64,000 nt of DNA, taken from contig CM040102.1 of assembly GCA_022496805.1 (NCBI GenBank), positions 3,921,501-3,985,500 of the forward strand. The letters are read 5' to 3'. Positions 32,052 to 43,774 of the stretch are shown here, one piece after another; position 1 is the first letter of the stretch, and each line of letters opens with the position of its first letter. Source of the DNA: Pohlia nutans (Eukaryota > Streptophyta > Bryopsida > Bryales > Mniaceae). The translations under genes and the position numbers were made by a program. The notes below the pieces were generated by a model that saw only the letters and a program-made list of their open reading frames with translations, was not told where the DNA came from and did no database searches.

Positions 32052-32597
32052 TTAACCCCTAAATGATAGATCAACCATTTTTTTGTCGTAGCCCAAATAG
32101 CAGTGACTGCCGATGCGCAGAAAATGACATTTTCCAGGTTTTCATTTTTTGTTTAAATTAAGGGTCGAGATCATGTTCTAGTGCTTTTGGATACATTTCA
32201 TTTGTAATATTAAAGTTCAATAAGGAGTTTTTCAAAGACAAAAACCTCATTATCGTTCTTGTGTTATAAAATTTACTGTTTCGGGAAACTAATGATGTTT
32301 ACTCATTTGAAAATTTTGCCTTTTAAAATTTTAGAATAGAATTGAATGTCCAGTTTTAACGAATCATATCAAATTTCAAATGTTAAAAATAAAATTTGTA
32401 ATTTTGGTGAATTTTAAATGGTAATGCTCTTACTTAAATTCATTAAATGAGTATCCAAAACTTTGACCATACGGATAATTACTGAATATCATGCTTCTCA
32501 TATTCTCTTTTAGACCAAACTCCATTGAAGTTGCAAAAGTAACATTTTATAACACATTTAGGTTTTGCCCTTATTCCCTTTGTCATTTAGGGGTTAA
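32052..32597. mobile_element. piggyBac-like MITE with perfect 15-base ends (546 bp)
   Basis: Starts TTAACCCCTAAATGA and ends TCATTTAGGGGTTAA. The element at 63295-63843 is the same subfamily in the other orientation and almost the same length. Confidence 0.85.
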
Positions 32598-32660
32598 CTT
32601 AATCATTCACAATTTATAAATTAAAAAAAATAAAAAAAAATAAAAAACTCGGCAAATTTT

Positions 32661-33010
32661 GGTGGCCATTTTGTCACAGTAGAATAACTTTTTTCAAAAT
32701 AATTTGGACTAAGATTAGTTGAGAAATCCAGTTAAGTTTCATCTCCAAAAAAGTCATTTGTGATTTTGAGCGTCCTTTCAAAAGTTATAAACAAAATTCA
32801 GAGTGGGGTAGCAAGGAATATTTTTTTTGATACTTTCAAACACCCTCTCTGAATTTTGTCTATAACTTTTGATTGGAGGCTTAAAATCACAAACGGATTT
32901 TTGGAGATGAAACTTAATTTGATTTCCTAATTTTAAAGGTTTTAGAATTGATAGAACTACTTAAATTTTTTTGAAAAAAGTTATTTTATTATATCAAAAT
33001 GGCCGCTAAA
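32661..33010. mobile_element. Fold-back repeat
   Basis: The arm beginning ggtggccattttgtcac is mirrored by an arm ending atcaaaatggccgct. Arms of about 140 bases with about 80% identity surround a centre near 32830. No flanking duplication is clear. Confidence 0.6.
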
Positions 33011-33085
33011 GTATGCTAAGGTCCAAAACATTGAATTATAAGTGTATATGTAAGAAAACAAAATCACAATTTGTTCATTGAATTC

Positions 33086-33260
33086 GGAGTTTGGTGAGTT
33101 GGTTAGAGTGTTGAGTCAAAAATGTGAGGTCCCAAGTTTCAACCCGAGTGACAACCGTGGGTGCAAAGCTTAGCTCCCCGGAGACGCCAGGCAATCAAAA
33201 AAAGGTTTTTTTGCGCAAAAATCCGGGCACCCAAAAAAAAGTTTTCCTACCCGAAAAATC
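33086..33260 (+). mobile_element. Possible tRNA-derived SINE
   Basis: tggtgagttggttagagtg at 33092-33110 resembles a pol III A box. ggtcccaagtttcaaccc at 33129-33145 resembles a B box at the spacing of a tRNA. The body continues with GC-richer sequence and A-runs near 33196 and 33235. No flanking duplication or true poly-A end was identified, and the 61-codon frame is not a gene. Confidence 0.45.
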
Positions 33261-34007
33261 CGAACAGCCAAAATTTCTTTATTTTTTATTTTATGTTTTT
33301 TATTTTTGACTGAATCAATAGAAAATATCAACGCCTCTTTGTTGAATTGAATGCTGAATTTTTTAGTTGTGACGTGTTGATGGGCATGCTCTTATGTAAT
33401 ATGCCTGCATGTTCTTTCTTCCTTCAAACCTCATACCCGGTTGTTACTTTTCAACCCTGACGTGATTCCATACCATTGGCAAATTGTTACCATTGACATC
33501 ACAAGTTGCAATTCATAACTTTCTCTTCGTTCAATTTGCATTCTACACCCTTGGATCAAGAAGATCAAGGGTCGTGATTGAAAATTGCACAACCACTTAT
33601 GTACGATAACGGATAACCTACTCGCTACTACTAAGGCTTGTAGGTTATTCGATACATATTTGTTAAAATGGACTATTGGCCTGACCCGAGATTTATAAGG
33701 TGAACATACCTAAAACCACCCCAAGGCCCAATTCCGCACTTTATATTGATTCACAATTCCACCTTTGAATTGATCCAACTCCACCTGATTTCGGGTGAAC
33801 ACTACATCTAGTAAGTGATATTGTAGGTCAAATTGAATGTAAATAAAGCGGTTTTTAGGTACTTCAATATTTGATAATGAGATCACAAAGTAATGATTAA
33901 GCAATTAAAACAATAACAGAAGCAATTCATGATGGCAATCAAATAGATTCCTTGGTTGTAAATGGGATGATTTAAGGAATTAAGGTAACATCTTTATTAA
34001 CTATAGG

Positions 34008-34293
34008 TTCGGGGAGGTCACTCTTTTTATTTTTTGAGTATCACGTATGAACAAAGGGTATTTAAAAGTACTTTAATTTTTTTAATTTTTTTATATTATA
34101 ATTAGTGATATTTCAAGAATATTCTCATTTTTATTCTTGTGATGAATTGCAAGCATTCTATATTAATGTAAATCATCTATAAAAATTATCTTCAACCCTT
34201 AAAAATTGACTTCAATCATTATAAGGTTTATAATTTATTTAAACCCTTTTTTTGTTTAGACGTTACATAATATTTGGAAGTGACCTCCCCGAG
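34008..34293. mobile_element. hAT-like MITE with 8-bp duplication (286 bp)
   Basis: ACTATAGG at 34000-34007 and 34294-34301 flanks an element starting ttcggggaggtcactc and ending gtgacctccccgag. Copy 2 (near 45845) lacks it. An 8-bp duplication is typical of hAT elements. Confidence 0.8.
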
Positions 34294-35233
34294 ACTATAG
34301 GCTAATTTTGAATGATGATATAGCATCTTTGGATCCCTACCTAAGGGTAGTTTTGTATTTTCAAGGCAACCCACTTTGAAAATTCAAAGACTTTTTAAAA
34401 AAAATAGAAAAATATGATTTCACTTGGATTCAACTCCACTCCACTAAATTATATCTTTTCATCAAAAACTAGTGCCACAAGTCCTCTTAGATGTTCAAAT
34501 TGCTTAAATAGTTGATAATAGATTACTTCCACCTTAATTTTCAGTGCCACAATTGAATTAACCCAAAATAAGCCCATCTAACCTCTCTTTTTGCTCTACT
34601 TCTAACCTCTTTTTTGAGCTATACTTGGGTTGTCTCCTTGTGGGTCATGGGCTTGGAGCTTTGGTAGAAGGTGTGGGAGTCATTGCAAGGTGTGAAGAAT
34701 AAGGTCAAGACACCTAAAACGAATCAAATAAGACATGTACTATACTTGGGATAGATGAATCAATATTTTGATTATTTTCCTCCTTTCTAGCACTAAAAAT
34801 TTAAGAAGTTTTCATATTTAATTTAATTTTCTTTTTTTTGATAATTATTTGAATAAGTACGAATTTTTAAAGTGGAAGTTGTAGGTTTTCCAAAAACCGA
34901 TCATATGCTCTAAATAATGTACAAATAAGGTACACCTTCCCTTTCAAAATTTAGAAATTAGGCAAGAATGTAGAATGGTTGGTTTTGTGTACCTAGTTGG
35001 GAATGGATGTCTCAACCTTAATGACACTGGCTTGCTTAAGATTGTCTCCCAAGTCATTATGAACTAATTTTTAGTCTATTTATATTTCAAGAGGAGTTTA
35101 CTAAAACTTTTCCTCTAAGTTGAGCTGACTTTTCGGTTAACTTTAATCTTGGCACTCGACATGCGGAAACACGCCATTCATTAATGGTAATGACCATCGA
35201 CGAGTCACCACCAGTCATTCTTGGTCGTTAATA

Positions 35234-35262
35234 CCACGTGCTCACAGTTGAGTATAAATTGC
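35234..35262 (+). promoter_or_regulatory. G-box and TATA box of PR-1 gene A
   Basis: CACGTG at 35235-35240 and TATAAAT at 35253-35259, about 155-180 bases before the ATG. Both motifs and their spacing are conserved in gene B (46178-46202). G-boxes bind bZIP/bHLH factors in stress- and light-responsive promoters. Confidence 0.65.
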
Positions 35263-35414
35263 AGGTGGAGATCGGAACCAATTCATGTACTAACATGCGA
35301 GCTTATGATTGATCGATTCAAGAGTCAATTTGATCGATTCTTCAGACAGTCAAGTACGTGTTAGTAGCGATCGATCTTCAGGAGGCTCACTGATCATCGA
35401 GTTACTTGTGAGTG

Positions 35415-37620
35415 ATGGATCGATCGATGAAGGTCTTCGTAGCGTGGCTGTGTGTGTGTCTATGCGTGGCGGCGATGGCGGAACTGACGGCCGGGCAGAG
35501 CGTGGCGGATCAGTACTTGACCCCGCACAACCAAGCTCGCACGGCAGTGGGCGCAGGCAAGTGGAATCGATACAAGTTACACAATCTTAATAATTACTGT
35601 ACGTCGAGATTAATTCATTCTAGACAGTGTCAAATTAAGTTCAGGCATATTAACATTATCGAGCAATGTAGTCGGTGTTTTTTTTGGCAATCCAGTCATG
35701 CAATTATACTGTTCTCACTACAAGCAAAGGCTTCCCTTCTCACTCAGAATAGTGTCAAAGTTCACTGTACACACTTGTCCTACTTGACAAATCTTGAACG
35801 CCTGGGCGGTGAGTGGGAAGTGGGGAGTGAAAAGCGACGCCTTCTCCTGGTAGTGTCTGCAGTAGAATCATGATTCAGATTGGAAAACTTTCATGACTGG
35901 AATGGGTGACTGACTGACTGTGTAAGGGATTGTGCGAAGGGATCAAATTATTGCAATCACTTACACATTCCTACAATTCCTCGGCTTCTGTTAATACGAT
36001 CTCTGCCACACCCATTCTAGATTTCTAGTAGACAGTGATTCCTTGCACTTTGTTCACTTGTACATGTCAATTTGTCAAGCATCACTTACAGTACTTTGCT
36101 GTAGCGTTAGTCAAGTATCACTTGCACTTTGTTTATTTGCATGTTATGTTTGTCAAGCATCACTTGCCTGCAGCACTTTGTGTACTTACTTGTTCAGTTT
36201 TGCCAAGCATTACCTGTACTTTGTTGCCCATGCATGCTTTATGTAGAATAACCAGTTGAACTTTTGGAAGCTTTTTGTATTGATTAACAAATTTCAACAG
36301 GTTTTTTCAGTGGTTTTGGCGTATCAAACTAAAATCTATACGTAGCCCCATATTCATTAAATTGGCCCAATTTTTTTTATATTGGCCGCCACACTATTCA
36401 AATAAAGAGAGTAAATGAACTTAAATCACACTATTTGAGCGGCCAATATAATCGAGATTGGCCAATTTAATGAATATGGGGTTAAGTGTCCTAGCGCACC
36501 TCAGTTTTGGCATTCTCTCCTAGGAAGAATTAGAGTGGGACGATTGTAAAATCACAAGGGTATCAATCAACTGAAGAGAGTATGTATCGTAGTCTTCATT
36601 TGATATGTATAAGATCATGTAGTGATGTGAAATAATTTTGGATTTTTGGCAGGCATTCCCGACTTGACTTGGGACACCACCTTGGAAACCTACGCTACAA
36701 ATTGGGCAAACAACCAAGCAACCACCGCCAACTGTGCGTTGACCCACTCCGGAGGCCCGTATGGTGAGAACATTTACTGGTCTAGCGGCGCGTCCACTCC
36801 CGCGGACGCTGTCGCGGCGTGGGTCGCTGAGAAGCAGTACTACGACTACACCTCCAACTCTTGCGCATCTGGCAAAGTTTGCGGCCACTACACTCAGGTT
36901 TGTCTATATTATGGCACTCATAGTTTAACCATAGCAAGATCACTTTGTGTTTGTAAGCAGACCCATTATCAACTATGTTCTTAAAAGTGCTTGGCACCTT
37001 CATCTTAAAAAGAGGACGTAGGCCAACTGTACATGGTTTAACTTTTTTCTTGGAAACGGATTAGGCGCGTAGAGTCGCCCAACATCGTTCTTTTAGAATA
37101 AAAGAAAAAATAAGTGCATTATGGCGGCAATAGGAACAACATTGGCAATACGTGTCTCCACCTTACTCAAGAATTTTCACCGATTGACTTAAAGTATGCT
37201 AAAGATCACAATAATCCTACTCGATGCCGATTATACAAACAAATATACAATGATGGAAATATGAAGCCCATGGGACGTTTAGGGGTTAAAAAATAGGACA
37301 AATCTAGGTTCTAGTTTCATACACCTATACCATGAAATCTTTGCCATTACAACAAAGAAATGCCAATTTAATGAACACCAGTACACTGGCTATATTTGTT
37401 AGAGTTTCATATTTTGTACCTGCAAAATTGTGACATTCAACTGTACTACGCTTCGGGATTCTTCCATTTTATTGAATATGACAATTATTGTTCAATGTAG
37501 GTTGTGTGGAAAGCCACCCTGTCCCTAGGGTGTGGCTCAGCAACCTGTCCTGCAGGTGGGACATTTGTGGTGTGCAGCTACAACCCACCTGGTAACGTAG
37601 TAGGGCAGAGCCCATACTGA
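35415..37620 (+). CDS. PR-1-like secreted CAP protein, gene A
   Basis: Exons 35415-35556, 36653-36897 and 37501-37620 join in frame to 168 residues. N-terminal signal peptide: hydrophobic core about residues 7-22 (VFVAWLCVCLCVAAMA) and likely cleavage near 22-28. The CAP domain follows: HNQAR near 38, NWANNQ, CALTHSGGPYGENIYW, CGHYTQ|VVW split by intron 2, and CPAGGTFVVCSYNPPGN near the end, with six Cys in the PR-1 pattern. PR-1 proteins are secreted sterol-binding defence proteins. Intron 1 starts with GCAAGT, not GT, and ends AG, a GC-AG intron; using the GC donor preserves the conserved AVGAGIPDL junction. Intron 1 holds a CACTA MITE, a minisatellite and a fold-back MITE. The start is the first ATG in frame; Met-5 (35427) would also give a good signal peptide. 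Confidence 0.9.
35716..35855. mobile_element. CACTA-type MITE in PR-1 A intron 1, TCT duplication
   Basis: CACTACAAGCAAAGGC to GCCTTCTCCTGGTAGTG, flanked by TCT at 35713-35715 and 35856-35858. The equivalent place in PR-1 B intron 1 (near 46865) has no element, so it inserted after the duplication. Same family as 5761-5933. Confidence 0.85.
36036..36240 (+). repeat. Minisatellite in PR-1 A intron 1
   Basis: Diverged units of about 45-50 bases built on cactttgtttacttg and gtcaagcatcacttg, four to five copies. Gene B has a homologous but differently arranged array at 47036-47310. Confidence 0.75.
36345..36482. mobile_element. Fold-back MITE, CCCCATATTCATTAAATTGG ends
   Basis: Inverted ends ccccatattcattaaattgg and its complement, plus inner arms attggccgc / gcggccaat. 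Probable TA at both borders. Missing from PR-1 B (tatacgtgtcctag near 47430). Sister copy at 39896-40033. Confidence 0.8.
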
Positions 37621-37634
37621 GGAACGACGCAGAG

Positions 37635-38012
37635 GCAAATGCGAGTTACACAAGTCGGTTAGTAAGGGTCTATGTATATAGAACTCCGGTACTACAATTG
37701 GCGTGAATAAAGAGCCCGTTCGTCCGTAAGAGTGCTATTGATATAGACAGACTCTTCTTTGGAGTACTGCCACCTTTCGATGGTGGGACTCTATATATAT
37801 AAGGGTTGTATGCATTGTCAATGCAAATGCGAGTTGCACAAGTCGGTTAGTAAGGTTGTGTATATATAGAACGCCGGTACTACAACCGGCGTGAATAAAG
37901 AGCCTGTTCGTCTGTAAGAGTGCTGTTGGTAGGTCTTGTGGCCTAGACAGACTCTTCTTTGGAGTAGTGCCACCTTTTGATGGTGGGACTCTATATATAA
38001 AGGTTGTGTGTT
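37635..38012 (+). repeat. 188-base tandem duplication after PR-1 A
   Basis: A unit starting gcaaatgcgagtt (37635) is repeated at 37823 with about 88% identity, each including gtgaataaagagcc and a tgccacctttygatggtggga hairpin. Copy 2 of the segment has a single short unit (about 49758). Confidence 0.8.
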
Positions 38013-38145
38013 ATTGTGAATCGAACCAAGTAGAGACAACTCAAAATTCTGAATTGAAGTCTTGGTGTGTATGTTACAAGGAATATACGAGCAAGCCATT
38101 GTTGATGACGTGTAACACTGGCCATAAATACAAAGCTGCATATTA

Positions 38146-38365
38146 CATTAAATAGGTAGATTAGTGTTAGATAATCATAAGATTTCAAAATATTATAGAT
38201 TTTTACTCTCAACAAAAAAAATTACCAAAGACATTGATTCCAATACTATTGAAAGATCCCCATCGATCTTGACCAATATAGCGGGTAAAAAAGTTGGTCA
38301 ACAGTAAAAACTTACAACATGTTTATGTAAATTAGTGTATCTAACACTAATCTACCTATTTAGTG
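38146..38365. mobile_element. Mariner-type MITE (220 bp), unoccupied site in copy 2
   Basis: TA borders at 38144-38145 and 38366-38367; ends CATTAAATAGGTAGATTAG and the inverse of CACTAAATAGGTAGATTAG. Copy 2 near 49932 shows the unoccupied site (gcatattagtgcg). Confidence 0.9.
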
Positions 38366-38798
38366 TAGTGAGTCTGCATACGTCTTAGGCAGTGATCACA
38401 TAACCACTTTATGACATTTAGAACATTATGCGACTTCCCACATAAATGGTATCTACTTTTGCTACCCAATGCATACAATACTCACGATACCTCTATAATA
38501 TTCGGCAATACCCTTGATATATTAAGATGGTATCTTGATGATATCTGCCTCATGAAGTTGCTACAAATTTATATCATGATGAGCATTCTCGCTCCATTTC
38601 AAAAAAAAAATCATTTTCTTTCTTTGTATGTTGAGCAGCCCCATTTTTTGGGTAGAAATCCAGCTAATTTTAGCCAGTTTTGATACCAAAGACTTTGGGT
38701 CTCAAATTGTGACCTAGGTCAAGTGCTACTGCCATCTAGCCTTCAACCCCCTGCATTTCTGTAAGAAGATCATCTCAGCACATACCGCTCTTCTCTGG

Positions 38799-38991
38799 CA
38801 CTAGTAGCAAACCTGTCGTTTTTCATTCCTCATTTTGTGGGAACAGTGAATAGTACCGGAATATTATACTTACGTTTCTGTCTTCTTGTGACTAAAACTA
38901 CTCATCAGTACTAACACAACCCTTGTGCTTGGCGCCGTTTCATTTCTTTTTCATTTATAGTAAGTGAAAAACGACACATTTCCTTGTAGTG
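38799..38991. mobile_element. CACTA-type MITE (193 bp) with TGG duplication
   Basis: CACTAGTAGCAAACCTGTCG to ACATTTCCTTGTAGTG, flanked by TGG at 38796-38798 and 38992-38994. Copy 2 at about 50100 reads cttctctggaagtggc, the exact unoccupied site with one TGG. Confidence 0.92.
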
Positions 38992-39033
38992 TGGAAGTGG
39001 CTTAGCGTTGTGCCACTTATTACCATGTACAAT

Positions 39034-39458
39034 TAAGCTTATATCACCAATATTTTTCTATAAAATTTGAAAAGTAAAATTCAAATTTATTTTGTAATTT
39101 GATTACAAATAAGATATTGACAATTTGTACATGGAATTTGTTGTGATGGGTTGAAATGTAAAACTCTCTAAGTATAGTGCTTTTTGGAGAATTTTTGATT
39201 GATTAATTTTATAAGTTGAATTTTCTAAGAGCACATTTAGACTAAAATCTTCAAAATTTTGGGTGAATCACTACAACATGAAATGAGGCTTAATTTTAAG
39301 AGTCGACTTTCTAATTGGATCACACATGCATGAAGCTAACTTTCCAAAAAATCTTTTGTAAAAAATTCACTCTACCAAAAGAGTCAATTATAGATGAGAA
39401 AAAAAATTTGTTTTTGTACATTGTTCACTTTCTACATGATTGGACGTTTAAAGGTCAA
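39034..39458. mobile_element. 5'-truncated piggyBac-like MITE
   Basis: Matches 43350-43774 (gatattgacaatttg, gatgggttgaaatgtaaaac) and ends ggacgtttaaaggtcaa; the final TTAA has mutated to TCAA. Confidence 0.6.
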
Positions 39459-39895
39459 CTCAATTTGACAAAGGAATTGCGTAAAATATTCAAGTTGAAT
39501 TTGAGTCTCTCTCATTGTGAAAAGTTGAAGTGAAAATGAGGGATCTTGGGTCCATGGTGGAACTCTTCATTTTTGATACAGAATAAAATACAACATCAAG
39601 GAACACTTTGGAGTGGATTTACATATGAAAGTTGTAAATTTGGAATTTTAGTTTTTAATTGCAGAATTTAATTCTACTGATGCTAACACAAATAGAACTT
39701 TAATTTTCTTATTTGTTTAATAATTTTTAGTGAGAATTGTTGAAATGAATGTGGAATGTGATGATTATGTTGTAGAACTTATTCTTTGAAATTTTTCTAT
39801 TGCTTAATCCGTGAGGTCATTTTTTCAATATCACTTTTGAAGTGAAAATCAAATCTACGCGATCTATTTCCATAATTCTTCTAAAGTTTACTTAT
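39459..39895. other. AT-rich intergenic region
   Basis: Nothing recognisable. Confidence 0.4.
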
Positions 39896-40033
39896 AACCC
39901 CATATTCATTAAATTGGTCAATCTTGATTATATTGGCCGCTCAAATAGTGTGATTTCAGTTCATTTACTCTCTTTATTTGAATAGTGTGGCGGCCAATAT
40001 AAATGAAATTGGCCAATTTAATGAATATGGGGT
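39896..40033. mobile_element. Fold-back MITE, second copy
   Basis: Same 138-140 base family as 36345-36482: ccccatattcattaaattgg at the left and its complement at the right, with inner arms attggccgc / gcggccaat. Confidence 0.8.
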
Positions 40034-40190
40034 TTTATTGGTAATGTCAAATCTAACTATTGTAAAGTGACCTTGTTGAAATACCTCAAAAACAAATTGG
40101 TTTTTTTGTGCGTAACACGGCATGCAGGGGTTATGGAAGACAAAATTCAACCACAGAAATTCCAAATCACAATGAGAAATCCTCAAGAAT

Positions 40191-40727
40191 TTAACCTCAT
40201 AAGGACCAAGGATTCCTGGTTTGTAAATGATGAATTAATATTGTGAAGAATATAATTCTATTGGGATCAAATTTTACATCACCAAAAATCAGTGAAGAAT
40301 ATTGCATAAGTCAGTAAAAAACAAACAAATTCAAAAAGCATAACACAATATTCATTTGATCCAAAAGAAGAAGAAAAAAATTAAATAAAAGAAGACAGAC
40401 AAAAAAAAATTGAAACAAAGAGAAGTCCACATAAGGTAGGAGCACCCAATTTTGACAGTGTACCCAATGCCGATAATTTCTAAACACGGCATTCATTTTA
40501 AAACGCAAATCTAAGCACATCATAGAGCATTTATTTTTTGTTGACAAAAATGATAAGCTATCTATGGTCTACCCAGATTTATGTTCTAGAATGACTACCG
40601 TGTGTAGAAATTATCGGGATTGGGTACGCTATTCGAATTGGGTGCTCCTAGGTACTTTAATATTTACTCAAAACTGCTACAAAAATTCTAAGATCGAATT
40701 TGGGCTTCTTGGTCTTTAAGAGGTTAA
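40191..40727. mobile_element. piggyBac-like MITE with a nested MITE (537 bp)
   Basis: Starts TTAACCTCATAAGGACCAAG and ends CTTGGTCTTTAAGAGGTTAA. Related to 4250-4491. It contains a nested element at about 40435-40660 bounded by gtaggagcacccaatt and its inverse, the family seen at 6503-6634. Confidence 0.75.
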
Positions 40728-41385
40728 CAAATGTCAATCTTCCGTGCTCTTCTAAACAACTAGCACATAGGAATATCTAGCACGTTAGAATATCCTATGT
40801 TGTGATCAGTTTTGACATAAATAAACTAATTTTTTTTACAAAAGTGCCACATGCCATTTTGTGATTGATTAAGGGTGACATGAACCTCTCAGAATCTGAT
40901 GTGGAAACACCAGGCAATCTGAATCCGACCTTCACGTATGTTACAGGATCACCAACAACAGACCAACAAGTTCTACTGAAAGTTAGTTACCAGTTTCTAT
41001 GGCACAACCCTCAACTACTATCAGAACTCTCTTATATCATACCTTTGGTAATCAATGTCCATGAGTGCAAAATATGACATGTAGAAAGTGTCCAATCATA
41101 TGTACACAATAGCAAATATTACATTCAAATCACAGAAAAGTCACATATTAATATATATACTTTTGTAAATCATCTGCAATTGGGGGTTCATTAGAGGTGG
41201 GCTATTTATTTAAACCTCTTGAATAACTTACATCCTATTAGTATATAAAATGATACTTTGGAGTATTTCCTTACATCCTATTAGTAGAAAAAATGGTACT
41301 TTGGGGTATTATTCAAGACTTTATAAGTAAATATAATTTCCACCATTAACATATTTTAGATACCCTATTTTTTTTATAAATTGTA
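40728..41385. other. Intergenic region
   Basis: No gene recognised. A direct repeat of ttacatcctattagtata.. occurs at 41229 and 41273. Confidence 0.4.
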
Positions 41386-41466
41386 CTCTCTCTGTCCCAT
41401 AAGAAGACCACGAAAACTACTCTACTGCAAAGTACTATTTATGGTCATTTTATGCGACAAAGGGAG
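41386..41466. mobile_element. Short Stowaway-like MITE (81 bp)
   Basis: TA at 41384-41385 and 41467-41468; ends CTCTCTCTGTCCCATAAG and inverse of CTCCCTTTGTCGCATAAA. A diverged, short relative of the Stowaway type. Confidence 0.6.
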
Positions 41467-41705
41467 TATCGTTTATCAAAATCCTAGAATTCTGGCATAA
41501 ATTGACCTCAATTTGTAACAAAAAAATAATAGAAATGCATACTCTAGATAGGTAGCCCACGGCGCCACTGCCCGCCATAGCCCCCGCCATAGCCTTGTGA
41601 ACTTCATTAGTAACACCATTTATTGAACATTGAAACTTGTGCTAGCCACTTGTTGAATGGTCACTTGATGCTTCAGTTACATTAGCCACACTTAATTTGG
41701 ACACG

Positions 41706-43024
41706 TTGACCCCTAAAGGACAAAGTGGACGCATTGTGTTTAAGAATAATTTCGTTATTTTAGTACCTTATTTGGATTTCATAATTTTGACTCAATGTTA
41801 ACTAGAGAACTGTAAATGTTTGTTACGAGAACACAAAAATCTTTCAAAATTTGCAATTACGTTGATCGATCCACTGAAAACGTCAACATATGTGAACTTG
41901 GGACATGGTAGTTAAGGAGGTTAATGATCTCGAGAACATTTCTCACTAGGGTGTCAAATATGTTTAAAAAATAAATAAAGTGTACAATATATAAAACATT
42001 TGCTATTACTGCATCATTAACACTATATAATAATTATGAAAAAAATTAAATACATTTAAAATGGAATATTTTTAAAATCTTTAGAATCTTTTGTACATAT
42101 TTTATATTAGTTTGGAATATTTTGGAATATTCCAAAAATGATTTAAAAATCTTTACACATATTATGCAATGTAACAATTAATAACAATCACAAATACCAA
42201 CAAGTCACATCACCCAAACATAAATCTTTTAGAATCAATCATTGTTGTATTTAGTTTTAGAACACAATTTGAGCACTTAGATACAGAAAATCTTTGTATG
42301 CTCCTGAAATTTCGAACACTAACTATAGTTCTAAAATTTATAAGAATGTTTGCATTGAATGACTTGTTGATTTTGCTCAAAAAATTCAAAAAATAACTCA
42401 TGATCAAATCTTTTTCATAATGTAATATATAATTATAGTAGATTGTTTTGAAAATTGATATAAGGTGGTTACTGGATTTCCAACTGAAGAAAAAATTACG
42501 GATATGAGACATTGATATTATTTAGTATTATTATTTTTTAGATTTAAGCAAGAAGAAATAGATTTCAACACAAGTTGAAACATAATTTTTGGATGAAGAA
42601 TGAATTAGTTATAAATTTTCAAAGTTGAAGCATAACGCATCCCATTCACGTCACATTGGTAGAGTTGTTTTTGTTTAAAGAAGATTTGTATTGCACACAC
42701 TAAAGGTGTTTGTATCAATAATAACTAATCCATAACTACACTTGCATATACTAAAACCAACAGCAAAGAGCCCATTATCAATTGTAACTCATGCTAAAAC
42801 CAAAATTATTGCAACATTGATCGTGGAAAATGCCCATAGCTGCTGGTTTAAGGCGCTAGTTGGTAATGGGGTAACCACCTTACAGTCTCACGAATAAATC
42901 CCCCTTGAACTTCAACACTGAAGTTTTCTACATGAACACCAATTATGAGACATAAGTGCATTCTTGAAAGCATCACAAGAAAGTGAATTTTTTTTAGAGA
43001 TGAGCATGGTCTTTTAGGGGTTAA
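41706..43024. mobile_element. Possible long piggyBac-like element (1.3 kb)
   Basis: TTGACCCCTAAAGGACAAAG at the left and GGTCTTTTAGGGGTTAA at the right are inverted ends like those of 23463-24045. The interior is AT-rich with no frame over 100 codons. It could equally be two separate truncated elements whose facing ends I have paired. Confidence 0.45.
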
Positions 43025-43204
43025 GAATTGTGTAGAGTGGCCGAATCTATAATATTCTTGTTAATAATTACAAAGAGATTCTAACACAACCAAGGCATCG
43101 GTTGGATTTAGACATTGTGTGGAAAAATTATTAGGGTTCAAATTATTTTTTGATAGATGACTCATAATAAATCCAAGTTTTGATGTTAATACAGTCAAAC
43201 CTCT

Positions 43205-43774
43205 TTAACCCCTAAACACCCTCACCCCTCTCCAGATTTGGAGAATTTCAAAGATGTTTTATAAAATGTAACTAAGAGGGATTTTTTGAGCTTTATATAT
43301 GAATAAAAGTTGTACATTATGAATTTTTGATTCTATCCATACGGTTAGATCTATGATGATTGTCTGTCACCAATACTTTTGTATAAACTTTGAAACTTAA
43401 AACTGAAAAGTCTTTTGTGATTTGATTACAAATACGACATTGACAATTTGAACAAGGAATTTGTTGTGATGGGTTGAAATGTAAAACCCTCTTAGTGTAG
43501 TGATTTTTGAAGATTTTTTGGTTGTTTAATTTTATGAGTTAACTATTTTAAGAGTACTTTTACACTAAAATCTTCAAAATTTTGAGCAAATCACTACAAC
43601 ATGCAATGAGGCATAAAAATTTCACAAATCATCCCCCTTCTAATCAGATCACACATGCATGAAGCTGACTTCCATCAAATATGTAGTATAAACCCACATT
43701 GCAAACGGCTACGAAAATTGTGTTTGATTCTGTACATCGTTCACTTTCTGGACGGTTGAACATTTAGGAGTTAA
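43205..43774. mobile_element. Intact reference piggyBac-like MITE (570 bp)
   Basis: Starts TTAACCCCTAAACACC and ends CATTTAGGAGTTAA. Truncated relatives lie at 5350, 12665-13006, 24042-26795 and 39034-39458. Its right TTAA is the left boundary of segmental copy 2. Confidence 0.75.

Larger units (their letters stand above)
28291..39035 (+). repeat. Segmental duplication, copy 1 (carries PR-1 gene A)
   Basis: From ttaatttgaccac at 28291 to about 39035 this segment matches 43771-50150 in the same orientation, with about 85-92% identity where both copies are present. It includes the PR-1 gene, promoter and 3' flank. Length differences are almost all accounted for by MITE insertions or indels listed separately. 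The block 29130-30640 and most of 31290-33385 have no counterpart in copy 2. Confidence 0.85.

Noticed and set aside
33124..33309. 61-codon frame
   Set aside because: Lies in the SINE-like repeat and reads its A-rich runs as Lys/Phe.
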